Origin: Alistipes shahii WAL 8301
GTDB lineage: Bacteria > Bacteroidota > Bacteroidia > Bacteroidales > Rikenellaceae
Reading direction: 5' to 3'
Length of the DNA: 64,000 nucleotides
Assembly (NCBI RefSeq): GCF_025145845.1
Contig: NZ_CP102253.1
Span: forward strand, 3,286,001-3,350,000
This document shows, in pieces, positions 35,293 through 44,115 of the stretch (positions are counted from its first letter, which is position 1; each line of letters starts with the position of its first letter). The notes under the pieces are model-generated. The model saw nothing but the letters and a program-made list of their open reading frames with translations. It was not told the DNA's origin and did not search any database. The translations under genes were made by a program, and so were the position numbers.

Positions 35293-35958
35293 TCAGAGAT
35301 GGTTCAGATAGCCCCGCCGGACCAGGTCTTCGTCGTTTTCGCACGGATAGGCCTGCCCGTCGGCCATTACGTACAGCCGGTCGGCAATGCCGGTCACGTG
35401 GCGGTACATGTGGTCGGTGAGCAAAATCCCTTTCGTGGCCTTTTCCTGCCGGATGAGTGTTTGGAGCGTTGCAACGTGCAGGGGTGCAATCTGCGAGAAC
35501 GGCTCGTCGAGCAGGATGAACCGGGCCGGGCTGCGCAGGATGATGAAACATTCCAGAATCCGCTGTTCCCCGCCCGACAGCTCCCCGATGCGGGTTCCGC
35601 GCAGGGAAATGAACTCCGGAAACCACCGTTCCAGGTCTTCCCTTTGCAGCCCGAAATCGCCGAGCGCGCGTTCCAGCCGCAACCATCCGGGAATGAACGG
35701 ATGCTGCGGAAGGTAGCGAATCTCCTTTTCGGTAAACCGTCTGTGCCATTTCCCGTCGATGCGCATCGAGCAGAATCCCGCTTTCAGCGACCCCGACAGA
35801 ATCTTCATCAGACAGCTTTTTCCGCATCCGTTGCGCCCGAGCACAGCCGTCACGCCGCCTGTTTCGACGAGCAGGTAAACACCCGAGAGAATGCGCCGTT
35901 CGCCGAACGCCAGCTCTGCGGAGTCGATTTCGAGAATATGTTTTTCAGCGGGCGGCAT
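35293..35958 (-). CDS. ABC transporter ATP-binding protein
   Basis: A 221-residue single ATPase domain: Walker A GRNGCGKS at residues 41-48, Q-loop YLPQHPF, signature LSGGEQR near 130, Walker B FILLDEP near 147 and the switch histidine in LLTDHMYRH. The D-E-P pair is intact, so it should hydrolyse ATP. It overlaps by 14 bases the small membrane protein gene upstream, the only candidate for its permease. It converges with the rSAM gene. Substrate unknown. Confidence 0.9.
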   Translation of the reverse strand: MPPAEKHILEIDSAELAFGERRILSGVYLLVETGGVTAVLGRNGCGKSCLMKILSGSLKAGFCSMRIDGKWHRRFTEKEIRYLPQHPFIPGWLRLERALGDFGLQREDLERWFPEFISLRGTRIGELSGGEQRILECFIILRSPARFILLDEPFSQIAPLHVATLQTLIRQEKATKGILLTDHMYRHVTGIADRLYVMADGQAYPCENDEDLVRRGYLNHL

Positions 35959-36265
35959 GCAGCAGGGCGGCGGAATAGTTCAGCAAAAGACAGCATAACC
36001 CGAAATCCACCGCGCAGCTTACGCCCAGCAGTGTTCGGCGGCGGATGCCGAGGTTGCGGTAATAGTAGAATTCATCGGAATAGCGCGGGATGATCCACAC
36101 GTAGAGGAAAAGCGGGTAAATCAAAGCCTTTCCCAACAGCAGGGCCGGGACGATCGGCGTTCCGTGGACCTTGGCGACCCATGCCAGGGCGAGGCTCGCC
36201 GCTCCGCAGAAGAGGAGCATCGTCGAGCGGTAGAAGCGGAGTATGAGCAGCAGTTTGGCGGTCAT
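35945..36265 (-). CDS. Small membrane protein paired with the ABC ATPase
   Basis: A 106-residue protein with about three hydrophobic helices (LLFCGAASLALAW, ALLLGKALIYPLFLYVWII, VSCAVDFGLCCLLLNY) and a YYYRNLGIRRRTL loop. No family is recognised. It overlaps the ATPase gene, which argues for one complex. ATG 36265 (MTAKLLL) is preferred; an in-frame start at 36298 would add 11 less typical residues. Confidence 0.65.
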   Translation of the reverse strand: MTAKLLLILRFYRSTMLLFCGAASLALAWVAKVHGTPIVPALLLGKALIYPLFLYVWIIPRYSDEFYYYRNLGIRRRTLLGVSCAVDFGLCCLLLNYSAALLHAAR

Positions 36266-36524
36266 TGTCTGTAAACATGAAAAAACGGGCGGCCGCAAAA
36301 CCGGATTGCATCCGGGGCGGTTGCGCCTCCTGGCCCGTGAAAGCGTTGTTGCGGTATCAATATACGAAAAAATCGGTCTCTTGTTCCGGAAGCCGGGATT
36401 TTCCTCCGCCTCCGCCTCCTCCGCCGCCGGGGCGGACCGGGCGCTGCGAGGCGGCCGCGATCGTCCGCTGCGGGGCTTTTGAGTCCGGTCCGTTATTTTT
36501 GAAGAATGTTTTTTCGGAAATAAT

Positions 36525-36555
36525 TTTGTCTTTTCGGATTTTAAACTTATCTTTG
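36525..36555 (+). promoter_or_regulatory. Promoter of the tRNA-Pro pair
   Basis: TTTG at 36525-36528 and TATCTTTG at 36548-36555, 19 bases apart, lie 30 bases before the first tRNA. Between 36266 and this promoter I see only a short CCTCCG-type simple repeat (36405-36433). Confidence 0.65.
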
Positions 36556-36585
36556 TGCGCTCTTAAAACGATAAGGGCACTTGTT

Positions 36586-36660
36586 CGGGGTGTAGCGCAG
36601 TCCGGTTAGCGCGCCAGCTTCGGGAGTTGGAGGTCGCTGGTTCGAATCCAGTCTCCCCGA
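36586..36660 (+). tRNA. tRNA-Pro (anticodon CGG)
   Basis: A cloverleaf can be drawn: acceptor CGGGGTG/CTCCCCG, D-stem GCGC/GCGC, anticodon stem CCAGC/GTTGG with loop TTCGGGA (anticodon 36621-36623), T-arm GCTGG-TTCGAAT-CCAGT. The acceptor stem has a T:T mismatch at the sixth pair. CCA is not encoded. Confidence 0.9.
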
Positions 36661-36667
36661 CAAATCG

Positions 36668-36699
36668 GCAGACTGCTCGATAGGGTGGTCTGCTTTTTT
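36668..36699 (+). terminator. Hairpin between the two tRNA genes
   Basis: GCAGAC (36668-36673) pairs with GTCTGC (36688-36693), followed by TTTTTT. It may partly end the first tRNA transcript. Confidence 0.55.
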
Positions 36700-36728
36700 A
36701 TTGAAATTCCGGCGGAAGCCGCGGCGTT

Positions 36729-36802
<74 letters not shown>

Positions 36803-36822
36803 CAGACGATGTATGAAATGAG

Positions 36823-36860
36823 GCAACCCCTCCGGTCCTGCGACCGGAGGGGTTGCTTTG
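36823..36860 (+). terminator. Terminator after the tRNA-Pro genes
   Basis: A 14-bp perfect stem GCAACCCCTCCGGT (36823-36836) / ACCGGAGGGGTTGC (36843-36856), followed by TTTGTTTTG. Bases 36861-37100 hold no gene I can support. Confidence 0.9.
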
Positions 36861-37100
36861 TTTTGTTCCTGTCTTTGCCGGATCGGCGGGCTTTCGGCTG
36901 GCGGCGCGGTTTCTGCGTATGACGCGGATGATGCGCTCCCTGCCGACGGCGCGGTTTCCGTTGCGTCCGGCGACGGACCCGTGCCGTCGGCGGCCGACCG
37001 AGCCGCCCACGGCAAGTTCGCGGCCGTGTTTTTCGACGCGGCTTTTCCTCACGGGCGAAACGGCCGCGGCGACGGGCGGCATCAGTCGGCCTGCGCGATT

Positions 37101-37742
37101 TTACAGGATCTCTTCGTAACGGTTGAGATTGTCGAGTATGTGGCCGAAATCCTCCCCCGGACCGGGCATGTAGACCGCGAATCCGAGTCTCTGCGCGGCG
37201 TCGACGTTCTTCTGTCCGTCGTCGATGAAAAGCGTCTCTTCGGGGCGCATGCCGCCTGCGGCGATCATCTTGCGGAAAATCGCCTCCGAGGGCTTCAGCT
37301 CGTGCAGTTCGTAGGAGAGGAAAACGGCATCGAAATAGTCGTCCATCGTCTTGCCGTCGGCCGTGAACATCCGTCGGATGTATTTCATCGACGCGGGGTT
37401 GTTGTTCGAGAGCACGCAGGTCCGGATTCCGCGCTCGCGCAGGGCGTCTATCTGGCGGAGTTTCGCGACCGGGATGCGCACGAGAAATTGGCCGTAGGCC
37501 CAGGCGATCTGCGCGTCGGTTACCTCGGGCGTGCCCGACAGGCGGCGCATTTCGTCGCAGGCTTCGTGGAACGAAATGACGCCGTGTTCCAGCCGTCCGA
37601 TCATCTCGGCGGGGTAGTAGGGGTTGATCAGATCGGCCACGGCATCCATTCCGAGGCTCCGGAAGGCTCCGGTGCAGCGGTCTATGTCCAGATCGACCAG
37701 CACGCCTCCGAGGTCGAAGACGACGGTTTTGATTGTGTTCAT
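37101..37742 (-). CDS. HAD-superfamily hydrolase
   Basis: A 213-residue HAD-IA phosphatase: motif I VFDLGGVLVDLD (nucleophile Asp10 with GGVLVD), motif II LSNNN near residue 115, motif III lysine in ELKPSEAIF and motif IV FIDDGQKN near 180. It most resembles YihX-like sugar-phosphate or small-metabolite phosphatases; the substrate is unknown. It is last in a minus-strand row after the SDR gene (29-base gap). Confidence 0.87.
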   Translation of the reverse strand: MNTIKTVVFDLGGVLVDLDIDRCTGAFRSLGMDAVADLINPYYPAEMIGRLEHGVISFHEACDEMRRLSGTPEVTDAQIAWAYGQFLVRIPVAKLRQIDALRERGIRTCVLSNNNPASMKYIRRMFTADGKTMDDYFDAVFLSYELHELKPSEAIFRKMIAAGGMRPEETLFIDDGQKNVDAAQRLGFAVYMPGPGEDFGHILDNLNRYEEIL

Positions 37743-37771
37743 AATTTATTGTTTTTTCGTGCTCGAAGAGC

Positions 37772-38710
37772 CTATTTCTGAAATTTCATCGTGAACTTGC
37801 GGACCGGACGCAGCACCCACATCGGCAGTATCTTGCAGAGGGGAATCCACACGCGGTTCCACCAGTCGGGGACGATGCACCGGCGTCCCCGCCACAGGGC
37901 GCGCAGTCCGCGCCGGGCGCACGAGTCGGCCGTGATAAGCACCCCGAGGCGCGTGCCGATGCGCTGCCAGCGGGGAGTCAGTCCGTAGAGGTCGGTCGCC
38001 ACACCCGCCGGGCAGACCGCCGTGACGCGGATGCCGTGCTCGCGGACCTCCTTCGCGAAGGCCACCGAGAACGACCGCAGGTAGGCCTTCGACGCGCTGT
38101 ACAGGGCCAGTCCCGGAAAGGGCATCCACAGCGAGTAGGAGGACATGTTGAGAATGTGCCCCCGGCAGCCGCGGCGCACCATGTCGGCCGCCGCCATCCG
38201 GCACAGTTGGGTGTTCGTCAGGTCATGCAGCAGGATGATGCGCTCGATGCGCTCGGCGGGGGTTTGCAGGATGTCGCGGAACGAGAATATCCCGGCGTTG
38301 TTCACCAGTACGTCGATGGCGGCTCCTTCGCGCCGCACGGCCTCCCACAGCTCCGCAGCGGCTTCGATGCGCGCCAGGTCGATCTCCACGATCCGCACCT
38401 CGGGCCGGAACCCGGCAGCGGGGGATGCCGCTTTCCGGACGCCGCCGTCCGGACCCGCTCCGGCGGCGAGTATCTCGCCGCATACCGTCTCCAGCGGTTC
38501 GCGGCGGTTGCCCGCCAGCACCAGGTTGTAGCCCAGCGCCGCCAGCCGCAGGGCGTAACAGCGTCCGATGCCCGACCCGGCTCCCGTGACCAGCGCCCAG
38601 GCGCTTCCCGGGGCGACGGCTCCCCGCCGGCCGACGCTGCGGCCGCTTCCGGAAACGGCTGCGGGCGAGGCGCTGCGCTCCCCGCACGGTGTGATTGCTT
38701 CGCGTTTCAT
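37772..38710 (-). CDS. Short-chain dehydrogenase/reductase
   Basis: A 312-residue SDR. The Rossmann motif TGAGSGIG is at residues 42-49, NNAGIFSF follows, and the active site comprises the serine in NMSSYS and YSASK. An N-terminal tail of about 38 residues precedes the fold, and the C-terminus is basic and hydrophobic (RNRVWIPLCKILPMWVL-like), suggesting membrane association as in hydroxysteroid dehydrogenases. The start codon overlaps the OYE stop (TGATG), so the two are translationally coupled. Confidence 0.87.
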   Translation of the reverse strand: MKREAITPCGERSASPAAVSGSGRSVGRRGAVAPGSAWALVTGAGSGIGRCYALRLAALGYNLVLAGNRREPLETVCGEILAAGAGPDGGVRKAASPAAGFRPEVRIVEIDLARIEAAAELWEAVRREGAAIDVLVNNAGIFSFRDILQTPAERIERIILLHDLTNTQLCRMAAADMVRRGCRGHILNMSSYSLWMPFPGLALYSASKAYLRSFSVAFAKEVREHGIRVTAVCPAGVATDLYGLTPRWQRIGTRLGVLITADSCARRGLRALWRGRRCIVPDWWNRVWIPLCKILPMWVLRPVRKFTMKFQK

Positions 38711-39924
38711 CACGGCAGGCGTTTGAGTTCTTCGACGATCCGTCGCGGGAGGTTGTCGCAATGCTTGCAGCACTTCATGTCCACGGAGTACATCCGCGCG
38801 ATGCAGTAGTTGCGGTGGTCGCAGGCGCTTCGCGTCGCCGCGTCGCCCTCGCGGAGCTTTGCGACGAACGCCGGGTCGTTGACGAGCGCCCGGGCCATCT
38901 GAACCAGCTCGAATCCCGAGTCCAGCGCCCGGTCGATGCCCTCGCGGCTGACGAGTCCCCCGACGTAGATCAGCGGACCTTTCAGGGCGGCCCGGAATTT
39001 CTTGGCGTCTTCGAGGAAATAACACTCCTCGAAGGGGAACTGTTTTATCATAAAGGGACCGCACCAGCGGATGAAGTAGCGCAGCCACAGCGGCGAGTAG
39101 TAGCTCATGGTGTAGATCGGGATCAGCCCCCGCATGACGGCCATCGGGGCCTTCGAGACGAATCCGCCCGAGAGGACGATGCCGTCCACGCCGAACGATT
39201 CGATGACTTTGGCGATCTCGATGCTCTCGGGGATTTCAATGCCCCCTTTGAAGCCGTCGTACATGTTGTGCTTCACGGTGATCGCCATGCCGCACGCCCG
39301 GGCCGCCTCCACGGCCTCGCCCAGACACATGCGCATGAAGCGCATGCGGTTTTCGAGCGAGCCGCCGTATTCGTCGTGCCGGTGGTTGGTGTAGGGCGAC
39401 AGGAACTGCGAAATGAGGTAGCCGTGCCCGGCGTGCACCTCCACCGAGTCGAATCCGGCGTCGCGGGCCGTGCGCACCGCCGTGCCGAAGTCGCGGGCCA
39501 CCTGTTCGATCTCGCGTCTCTTCATGCCCCGCACGGGCGTGTAGGCGTAGAGGTTGAATCCCGTCGAGGCGCCGATGGGCATCTGCCCGGCGGTGGTCCA
39601 GTGGGTCATGTTGCCGCAATGTCCGATCTGGATGGCCGCGGCGGCCCCTTCGCGATGCACGGCGTCGGTGATTTCGCGCAGTCCGGGGACGATCTCGGGA
39701 CGCAGCCACAGCTGCTTGTTGAACGACAGTCCGCTGCGGCACACGGCGGCATAGGCCAGCGTGGTCATGCCCACGCCGCCGCGGGCTACGGCGACGTGGT
39801 AGTCCTTGAGCTGCCGGGTGGGACCGAAGTCCTTGCCCATGGATTCGAAGGCCGCCGAACGGATCGTGCGGTTGCGCAGCGTGACGGGGCCTAATTTATA
39901 AGGGGTGAAAAGTGTAGAGGACAT
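38710..39924 (-). CDS. NADH:flavin oxidoreductase (Old Yellow Enzyme family)
   Basis: A 404-residue TIM-barrel FMN enzyme: RNRTIRSAAFESM near residues 17-29, IQIGHCGNMT near 97 and HAGHGYLISQFLSP near 170 are family marks. The C-terminus has a cysteine cluster (NYCIARMYSVDMKCCKHC), which might bind a metal or Fe-S cluster. Members reduce activated C=C bonds, and BaiCD/BaiH-like enzymes act on bile-acid enones. Coupled to an SDR gene and next to a 5-alpha-reductase-like gene, a steroid or enone substrate is plausible. Confidence 0.88.
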   Translation of the reverse strand: MSSTLFTPYKLGPVTLRNRTIRSAAFESMGKDFGPTRQLKDYHVAVARGGVGMTTLAYAAVCRSGLSFNKQLWLRPEIVPGLREITDAVHREGAAAAIQIGHCGNMTHWTTAGQMPIGASTGFNLYAYTPVRGMKRREIEQVARDFGTAVRTARDAGFDSVEVHAGHGYLISQFLSPYTNHRHDEYGGSLENRMRFMRMCLGEAVEAARACGMAITVKHNMYDGFKGGIEIPESIEIAKVIESFGVDGIVLSGGFVSKAPMAVMRGLIPIYTMSYYSPLWLRYFIRWCGPFMIKQFPFEECYFLEDAKKFRAALKGPLIYVGGLVSREGIDRALDSGFELVQMARALVNDPAFVAKLREGDAATRSACDHRNYCIARMYSVDMKCCKHCDNLPRRIVEELKRLP

Positions 39925-40102
39925 TGAATTGAAAGTTGAGAGTTAGAAGTTGAGGGTTGAAAGTCGGATGCGCAGACCTCGTTCCGAAACGTGAAATTCT
40001 TGCGTCGTCCCTGAAGTCGTCTTCTTAATCCGGCGGGCGCAGAACTGGGTGAAAAACGTTGTAACGGACCATCCGCAACCTGAACCCCGCCTTTTAGGCG
40101 GG
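39925..40102. repeat. Gap with AGTTGAGAGTT-type repeats and a hairpin
   Basis: Bases 39925-39965 are purine-rich imperfect repeats (GTTGAGAGTT, GTTGAGGGTT). CCCGCC/GGCGGG (40086-40091, 40097-40102) forms a stem directly after the 5-alpha-reductase-like gene and may terminate it. Confidence 0.45.
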
Positions 40103-40864
40103 TCAATAGATGAAGGGGATGATCCGTTTGCGGCGAAGGCGCGAAAACTCTTCGCCGAACTCCTGCTCGTAGCGGCGGCGCAGCGATGCGGCGCGCGGTG
40201 CGAGGTTGGCGAAGGTCCACCATGCGAAGACCGTTCCGGCCCACGACCACGAGGCTACGGCGAATCCCACCCATTCGAGCAGTTCGCCGAAGTAGTTGGC
40301 CGACGAGACGTAGCGGAACATGCCCCCGCGGGGGATGTAGTGGCGCGTGTCGCCCGGGCGGCGGAGGTGGCGGATGATGTGGTCCGAATGGAGGTTTACG
40401 GCCATTCCGGCCACGAACAACGCCCCGCCGATATAGATATAGGGCTGTGCGAACCATCCGGCGTAGTAGTCAGCGGGCGAGACGTAGAAAATCCAGCCTC
40501 CCTGCATCAGGGCGTTGAGCGTGTTGAAGACCATGCCCATCACGACGATGCCGAGGGGCATGCGGCCCTTGCCGCGGATCAGCAGCGGGAAGATGAAGGC
40601 CCGCTGGAGGTAGTGGGCCTGAAACAAGCAGAACAGCGCCAGCGGCCCGGCCTGCCACATCCTTTCGGACGAGGCCCACAGCACGCACATGAGGATGAAA
40701 ACCGGAGATTCCATCACCATCCAGCCCACGCGGTTGGGCACGGGAGGTCCGTAGCGGCGGTCGAAGAGATAGCCGTAACCCGCCTCGAAGAAGTGCAGCG
40801 CGGCGTAGACCACGGCGGCCAGAAGGGCCATGACGATCAGGAAAATGTCGAAATTCTCTTTCAT
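40103..40864 (-). CDS. Steroid 5-alpha-reductase-like membrane enzyme (DUF1295-type)
   Basis: A 253-residue protein with six or seven hydrophobic helices. The C-terminal half has the 3-oxo-5-alpha-steroid 4-dehydrogenase pattern: NLHSDHIIRHLRRPGD, YIPRGGMFRYVSSANYFGELLEWVGFA and the end EFGEEFSRLRRKRIIPFIY (NADPH-binding region). It should reduce a Delta4-3-oxo group with NADPH in the inner membrane. In gut Bacteroidales such enzymes have been linked to allo-bile-acid formation. It is followed on the same strand by an OYE and an SDR gene, enzyme types used in the same pathway. Confidence 0.82.
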   Translation of the reverse strand: MKENFDIFLIVMALLAAVVYAALHFFEAGYGYLFDRRYGPPVPNRVGWMVMESPVFILMCVLWASSERMWQAGPLALFCLFQAHYLQRAFIFPLLIRGKGRMPLGIVVMGMVFNTLNALMQGGWIFYVSPADYYAGWFAQPYIYIGGALFVAGMAVNLHSDHIIRHLRRPGDTRHYIPRGGMFRYVSSANYFGELLEWVGFAVASWSWAGTVFAWWTFANLAPRAASLRRRYEQEFGEEFSRLRRKRIIPFIY

Positions 40865-41285
40865 AGACGTTGGGGATAAAACGCACGAAAGATACGTATT
40901 TTTTCCGGTCCCGGCAAGTCCTTTGCGCCCTATGTTTTGTTCGTTGCGTCGTGTCGCTGCGGGGGCGTTTTTCCGGTCCGTGGCGGCAGCGCCGGGCTTG
41001 CGTAGGCCGCCGCCGAAGGTCCGGAAGAGCCTCCCGCCGCAAACGAAAAAGACGGCTCCGCTTCGGGGGTGAAGCGTGAGCCGTCCGGCGTTCTGCCGCC
41101 CGGAGGGGGCGCGTGTCGCGGGGAAGGTCCCTGAATGTTCGGTCAGCCGTTGCCGGCCGCGAGAAAGCGCCCTTCAGGGGCGGCTTGAGAAGCCTCTTTT
41201 GGATGCTATGGCCGAAATTGCGGTCCGAAGGCCGCTTTTCCCGCCAGCGTTCCGGCAGTCGGAGGTCCGGTGACCTCCGGCCGCA
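40865..41285. other. Intergenic region between gadB and the 5-alpha-reductase-like gene
   Basis: A TATCTTTC sequence on the minus strand just upstream of 40864 is a near-consensus -7 element for the reductase gene. The rest is GC-rich with small hairpins (for example around the AAAAAGACGG segment near 41050) and shows no convincing gene. Confidence 0.5.
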
Positions 41286-42701
41286 TCAATGCGTGTAGAC
41301 CTTGCCTTTCTGGTGCTCCTTGTTCTCGTACTTGATGCGCGAGGGCGTGGGGTACCGGAGTTTCTCGAACTCGGCCACGGCGTTGCGGATGTCTCCCAGA
41401 AGCATGTCGGCCATGTCGCGCGACATGCCCTGGCGAACCACGATGCGCATGACGATCATCTCGTCGATGTTCTTGGGCATGGTGTATGCCGGGACCATCC
41501 AGCCGCTCTGCTGCAAGGCGGCCTGCAGGTCGAACAGCGTCCATTTGGCCTTCTTGTCGTATTCGGGGTCCATCATCCAGATGAACAGCGGGTTGACGAC
41601 CTCTTTGGCGTAGTTCCGGAAGCACGGCATCTTGCCGATCTGCTCGTGGCAGTATTTGGCGATGTCCATCGAGTTCTGCTGCACCTCCTTGTACCCCTCG
41701 AATCCCAGCCGGATGAAGTTGTAGTACTGGCCGAGAATCTGCGCCGCCGGCCGCGAGAAGTTCAGGCCCACCTGCGTGATGTTCGCGCCGAGGTAGTTGA
41801 CCGAGAACGACATTTCGTCGGGCAGGTACTTCTTGTCCTTCCATACGACCCATCCCAGTCCGGGGTACACCAGTCCGTACTTGTGGCCCGACGTGGAGAT
41901 CGACAGCACCCATTTGAGGCGGAAGTCCCACTTCTTCTCGGGGTGCAGGAACGGCAGGATGAAACCTCCGGAAGCCGCGTCGACGTGGATCGGGATTTCG
42001 TAGCCCGTCTTGGCGTTGTAGGCGTCGAGCGCCTTGTCGAGACCCTCGATGTCGTCGTCGAGACCCGTCCACGTCACGCCGGCGATGGGCACGATGCAGA
42101 TGGTGTTCTCGTCGCAGGCCTTCAGCGCCTCGTCGATGTCGAGCGTCGGGTGGTCGAGCGTCAGGGGCACGGTGCGCATCTCGATCTGCCACAGCTGGCA
42201 GAACTTCTCCCACACGACCTGGAATCCGGTGCTCATCACCAGGTTGGGTTTGTCGAAGGGTTTGCCTGCGGCCTTGCGGCGCGCCCGCCAGCGCAGCCAT
42301 GCAGCCACTCCGCCCAGCATGCATGCTTCGGACGATCCGATGCCCAGCGCGCCGGTTTTCCACTCGGCCTTTTCGGGCGAGTTCCACATGTTGGCCACGA
42401 TATTGAGGCAGCGGCCGCACATCACCGCGACGCGCGGATACTCCGTCTCGTCGATGTAGTTGATGTTGATGGCTTCGTTCATCAGCCGTGTGGCGTAGTC
42501 GTCCATGTAGGTGGTCACGAACGTCGCCAGGTTGAGCCTCGGCTGGGTCTGGGGATAGGTCTCGTCCTTGACCAGCTGATAGGCGATTTCGGGTGCTGTC
42601 TTGTTCTTGGGAATGAATTCCGTGGGAGCGGGCGAACGCATCTCTTTCGAGCCGAAAATGTCGGTCAGGGTGTCTTCGGTGGTGTGTTTCTGTTGATCCA
42701 T
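41286..42701 (-). CDS. gadB: Glutamate decarboxylase
   Basis: A 471-residue PLP enzyme converting glutamate to GABA and CO2, consuming a proton. The PLP lysine is in STSGHKYGL near residue 273; IHVDAASGGFILPF, LNFSRPAAQ and the start FIPKNKTAPEIAYQL fit the bacterial/plant GadB family. The C-terminal tail ends HQKGKVYTH, the region that closes the active site at neutral pH in E. coli. It works with GadC (26029-27558) and GlsA (24897-25880), although encoded 14 kb away. Confidence 0.95.
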   Translation of the reverse strand: MDQQKHTTEDTLTDIFGSKEMRSPAPTEFIPKNKTAPEIAYQLVKDETYPQTQPRLNLATFVTTYMDDYATRLMNEAININYIDETEYPRVAVMCGRCLNIVANMWNSPEKAEWKTGALGIGSSEACMLGGVAAWLRWRARRKAAGKPFDKPNLVMSTGFQVVWEKFCQLWQIEMRTVPLTLDHPTLDIDEALKACDENTICIVPIAGVTWTGLDDDIEGLDKALDAYNAKTGYEIPIHVDAASGGFILPFLHPEKKWDFRLKWVLSISTSGHKYGLVYPGLGWVVWKDKKYLPDEMSFSVNYLGANITQVGLNFSRPAAQILGQYYNFIRLGFEGYKEVQQNSMDIAKYCHEQIGKMPCFRNYAKEVVNPLFIWMMDPEYDKKAKWTLFDLQAALQQSGWMVPAYTMPKNIDEMIVMRIVVRQGMSRDMADMLLGDIRNAVAEFEKLRYPTPSRIKYENKEHQKGKVYTH

Positions 42702-42795
42702 AGCGTAAAAATATTTATTTGGTTTACATCGGACCGATCTTGCACGAACTATGCCATAAATTTGTTACCTTTACCGGGCGAAACTACATCATGCA

Positions 42796-43527
42796 ATGAA
42801 AAAACTTGTTGTCTTCACCGGCGCCGGCGTCAGCGCCGACAGCGGTTTGGCGACGTTCCGCGACTCCGACGGAACATGGGGGAATTACCGGATCGAGGAG
42901 GTCTGCATTCCCGAAGCGCTTGATTTCAATCGTCGGGGCGTCATCCGTTTCTACAACGAGCGGCGTGCCGAAATGCTCAAGGCCGAGCCGAACGCCGCCC
43001 ACCGGGCGATTGCCGGTCTGGAACGCGATTTCGACGTCCGGGTCATCACCCAGAATGTCGACAATCTGCACGAAAGGGCGGGTTCGACGCATATTCTCCA
43101 CCTGCACGGGGAGCTTACCAAACTTCGTTCGACGGACGATCCGTCGCTCATCCTGCCGTTCGACGGCGTCGAGCAGGGTTTCGACGACCGCGCTCCCGAC
43201 GGTTCGCTGCTGCGTCCGCACATCGTCTTCTTCGGCGAGCCGGTTCCCGAATTCGACCGTGCGGCGGAACTTGCCGCCGGGGCCGACATCCTGATGGTGG
43301 TCGGAACGTCGCTGGCGGTCTATCCTGCGGCGTCGCTGGTGCGCTGCGTGCGTCCCGACATTCCGGTTTACGTGGTCGACCCGGGACGGCCGGCGATTCG
43401 CGGCGTGCGCAATCCGCTGGAGGTGATCCGCAAACGTGCCGCCGAGGGAGTTCCCGAACTGGCCGACCGCCTGCGCGCGGCCTGTGCGGAAGGGCGGTCC
43501 GAATCGCTTTTGCCCGGAAAAGCCTGA
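42796..43527 (+). CDS. Sirtuin-type NAD-dependent protein deacylase lacking the zinc cysteines
   Basis: A 243-residue Sir2 protein: GAGVSADSGLATFRD at residues 9-23, TQNVDNLHERAG near 88, catalytic histidine in LHGEL near 103, FFGEPVP near 147 and VVGTSLAVYPA near 173. It removes acetyl or longer acyl groups from lysine. The region between HGEL and FFGE contains no cysteine, so the Cys4 zinc site of CobB-type sirtuins is absent. A weak -7 match TACCTTTA precedes it at 42766. Last chromosomal gene before the mobile element. Confidence 0.9.
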   Translation: MKKLVVFTGAGVSADSGLATFRDSDGTWGNYRIEEVCIPEALDFNRRGVIRFYNERRAEMLKAEPNAAHRAIAGLERDFDVRVITQNVDNLHERAGSTHILHLHGELTKLRSTDDPSLILPFDGVEQGFDDRAPDGSLLRPHIVFFGEPVPEFDRAAELAAGADILMVVGTSLAVYPAASLVRCVRPDIPVYVVDPGRPAIRGVRNPLEVIRKRAAEGVPELADRLRAACAEGRSESLLPGKA

Positions 43528-43870
43528 TCCGCCCTTCCCGGCGGTTCCCCGCTCCCGGCCCATCCCGGTTTGCTCTCCGTTCTCGTTTTCCCGCTTTCGG
43601 CCCTCCCTCTGTCTTTCGCTTTCCGTTTCCGGCTTTTCCCGGCCGCACGCTGCGGTTCCGGTTGGCTCTTGCTCGGATTCACCCATATTCCGATCCGGCT
43701 CACTCCATCTCCGGCCCGTTTCGCGCCGCCTCGTCTGGTCGCGCTCTGCGACCCATTACGCGGTTGCGCGTCTGTCCGTTCCGTGTAACGATGCGGTTGC
43801 GTAATGCTTTCGGCTTCGGTCCGGTCGGTGTGCCTGCGGCCGTTCCTGCATGAAAATCCCCGCCCTCTCG
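43528..43870. other. Polypyrimidine-biased intergenic region
   Basis: About 43546-43640 the plus strand is mostly C and T with few purines. No gene or clear hairpin is visible. Base composition falls to AT-rich at about 43885, taken here as the approximate left border of the mobile element. Confidence 0.5.
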
Positions 43871-43904
43871 AAAAGGTTTCCGAGGATAAAAAAACAGAGG
43901 CCTA

Positions 43905-44027
43905 AAAAGTGTAAAGTAAAAGATAATCAAATAATTATACACTTTTCTTCAGGATCTATGTTTTAGAGAAAAAGTAGAATAAGGTAATGTTAAACGAGGT
44001 TTCGGTTTCCAAATCGTTACCTCGTTT
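43905..44027. repeat. Inverted repeats at the element's left end
   Basis: AAAAGTGTA (43905-43913) pairs with TACACTTTT (43938-43946), and AAACGAGGT (43992-44000) with ACCTCGTTT (44019-44027). They lie in AT-rich sequence just upstream of the integrase, where arm-type integrase sites or attL would be expected. The second may instead be a terminator. Confidence 0.5.
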
Positions 44028-44084
44028 CTTTCGCTCTATTATTCATAGAAACGTGATTTTCAGTTTCTTGCATCGTTATTCATC

Positions 44085-44115
44085 TTGACATGCGACTCTG
44101 CTGAAATTATTTTTG
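44085..44115 (+). promoter_or_regulatory. Integrase promoter
   Basis: TTG at 44085-44087 and TATTTTTG at 44108-44115, 20 bases apart; the leader to the ATG at 44137 is about 17 nt. Confidence 0.6.

Noticed and set aside
43528..43850. Short plus-strand open frames after the sirtuin gene
   Set aside because: Biased Ser/Pro/Arg/Leu composition from the C/T-rich tract, no start signals and no homology that I know.
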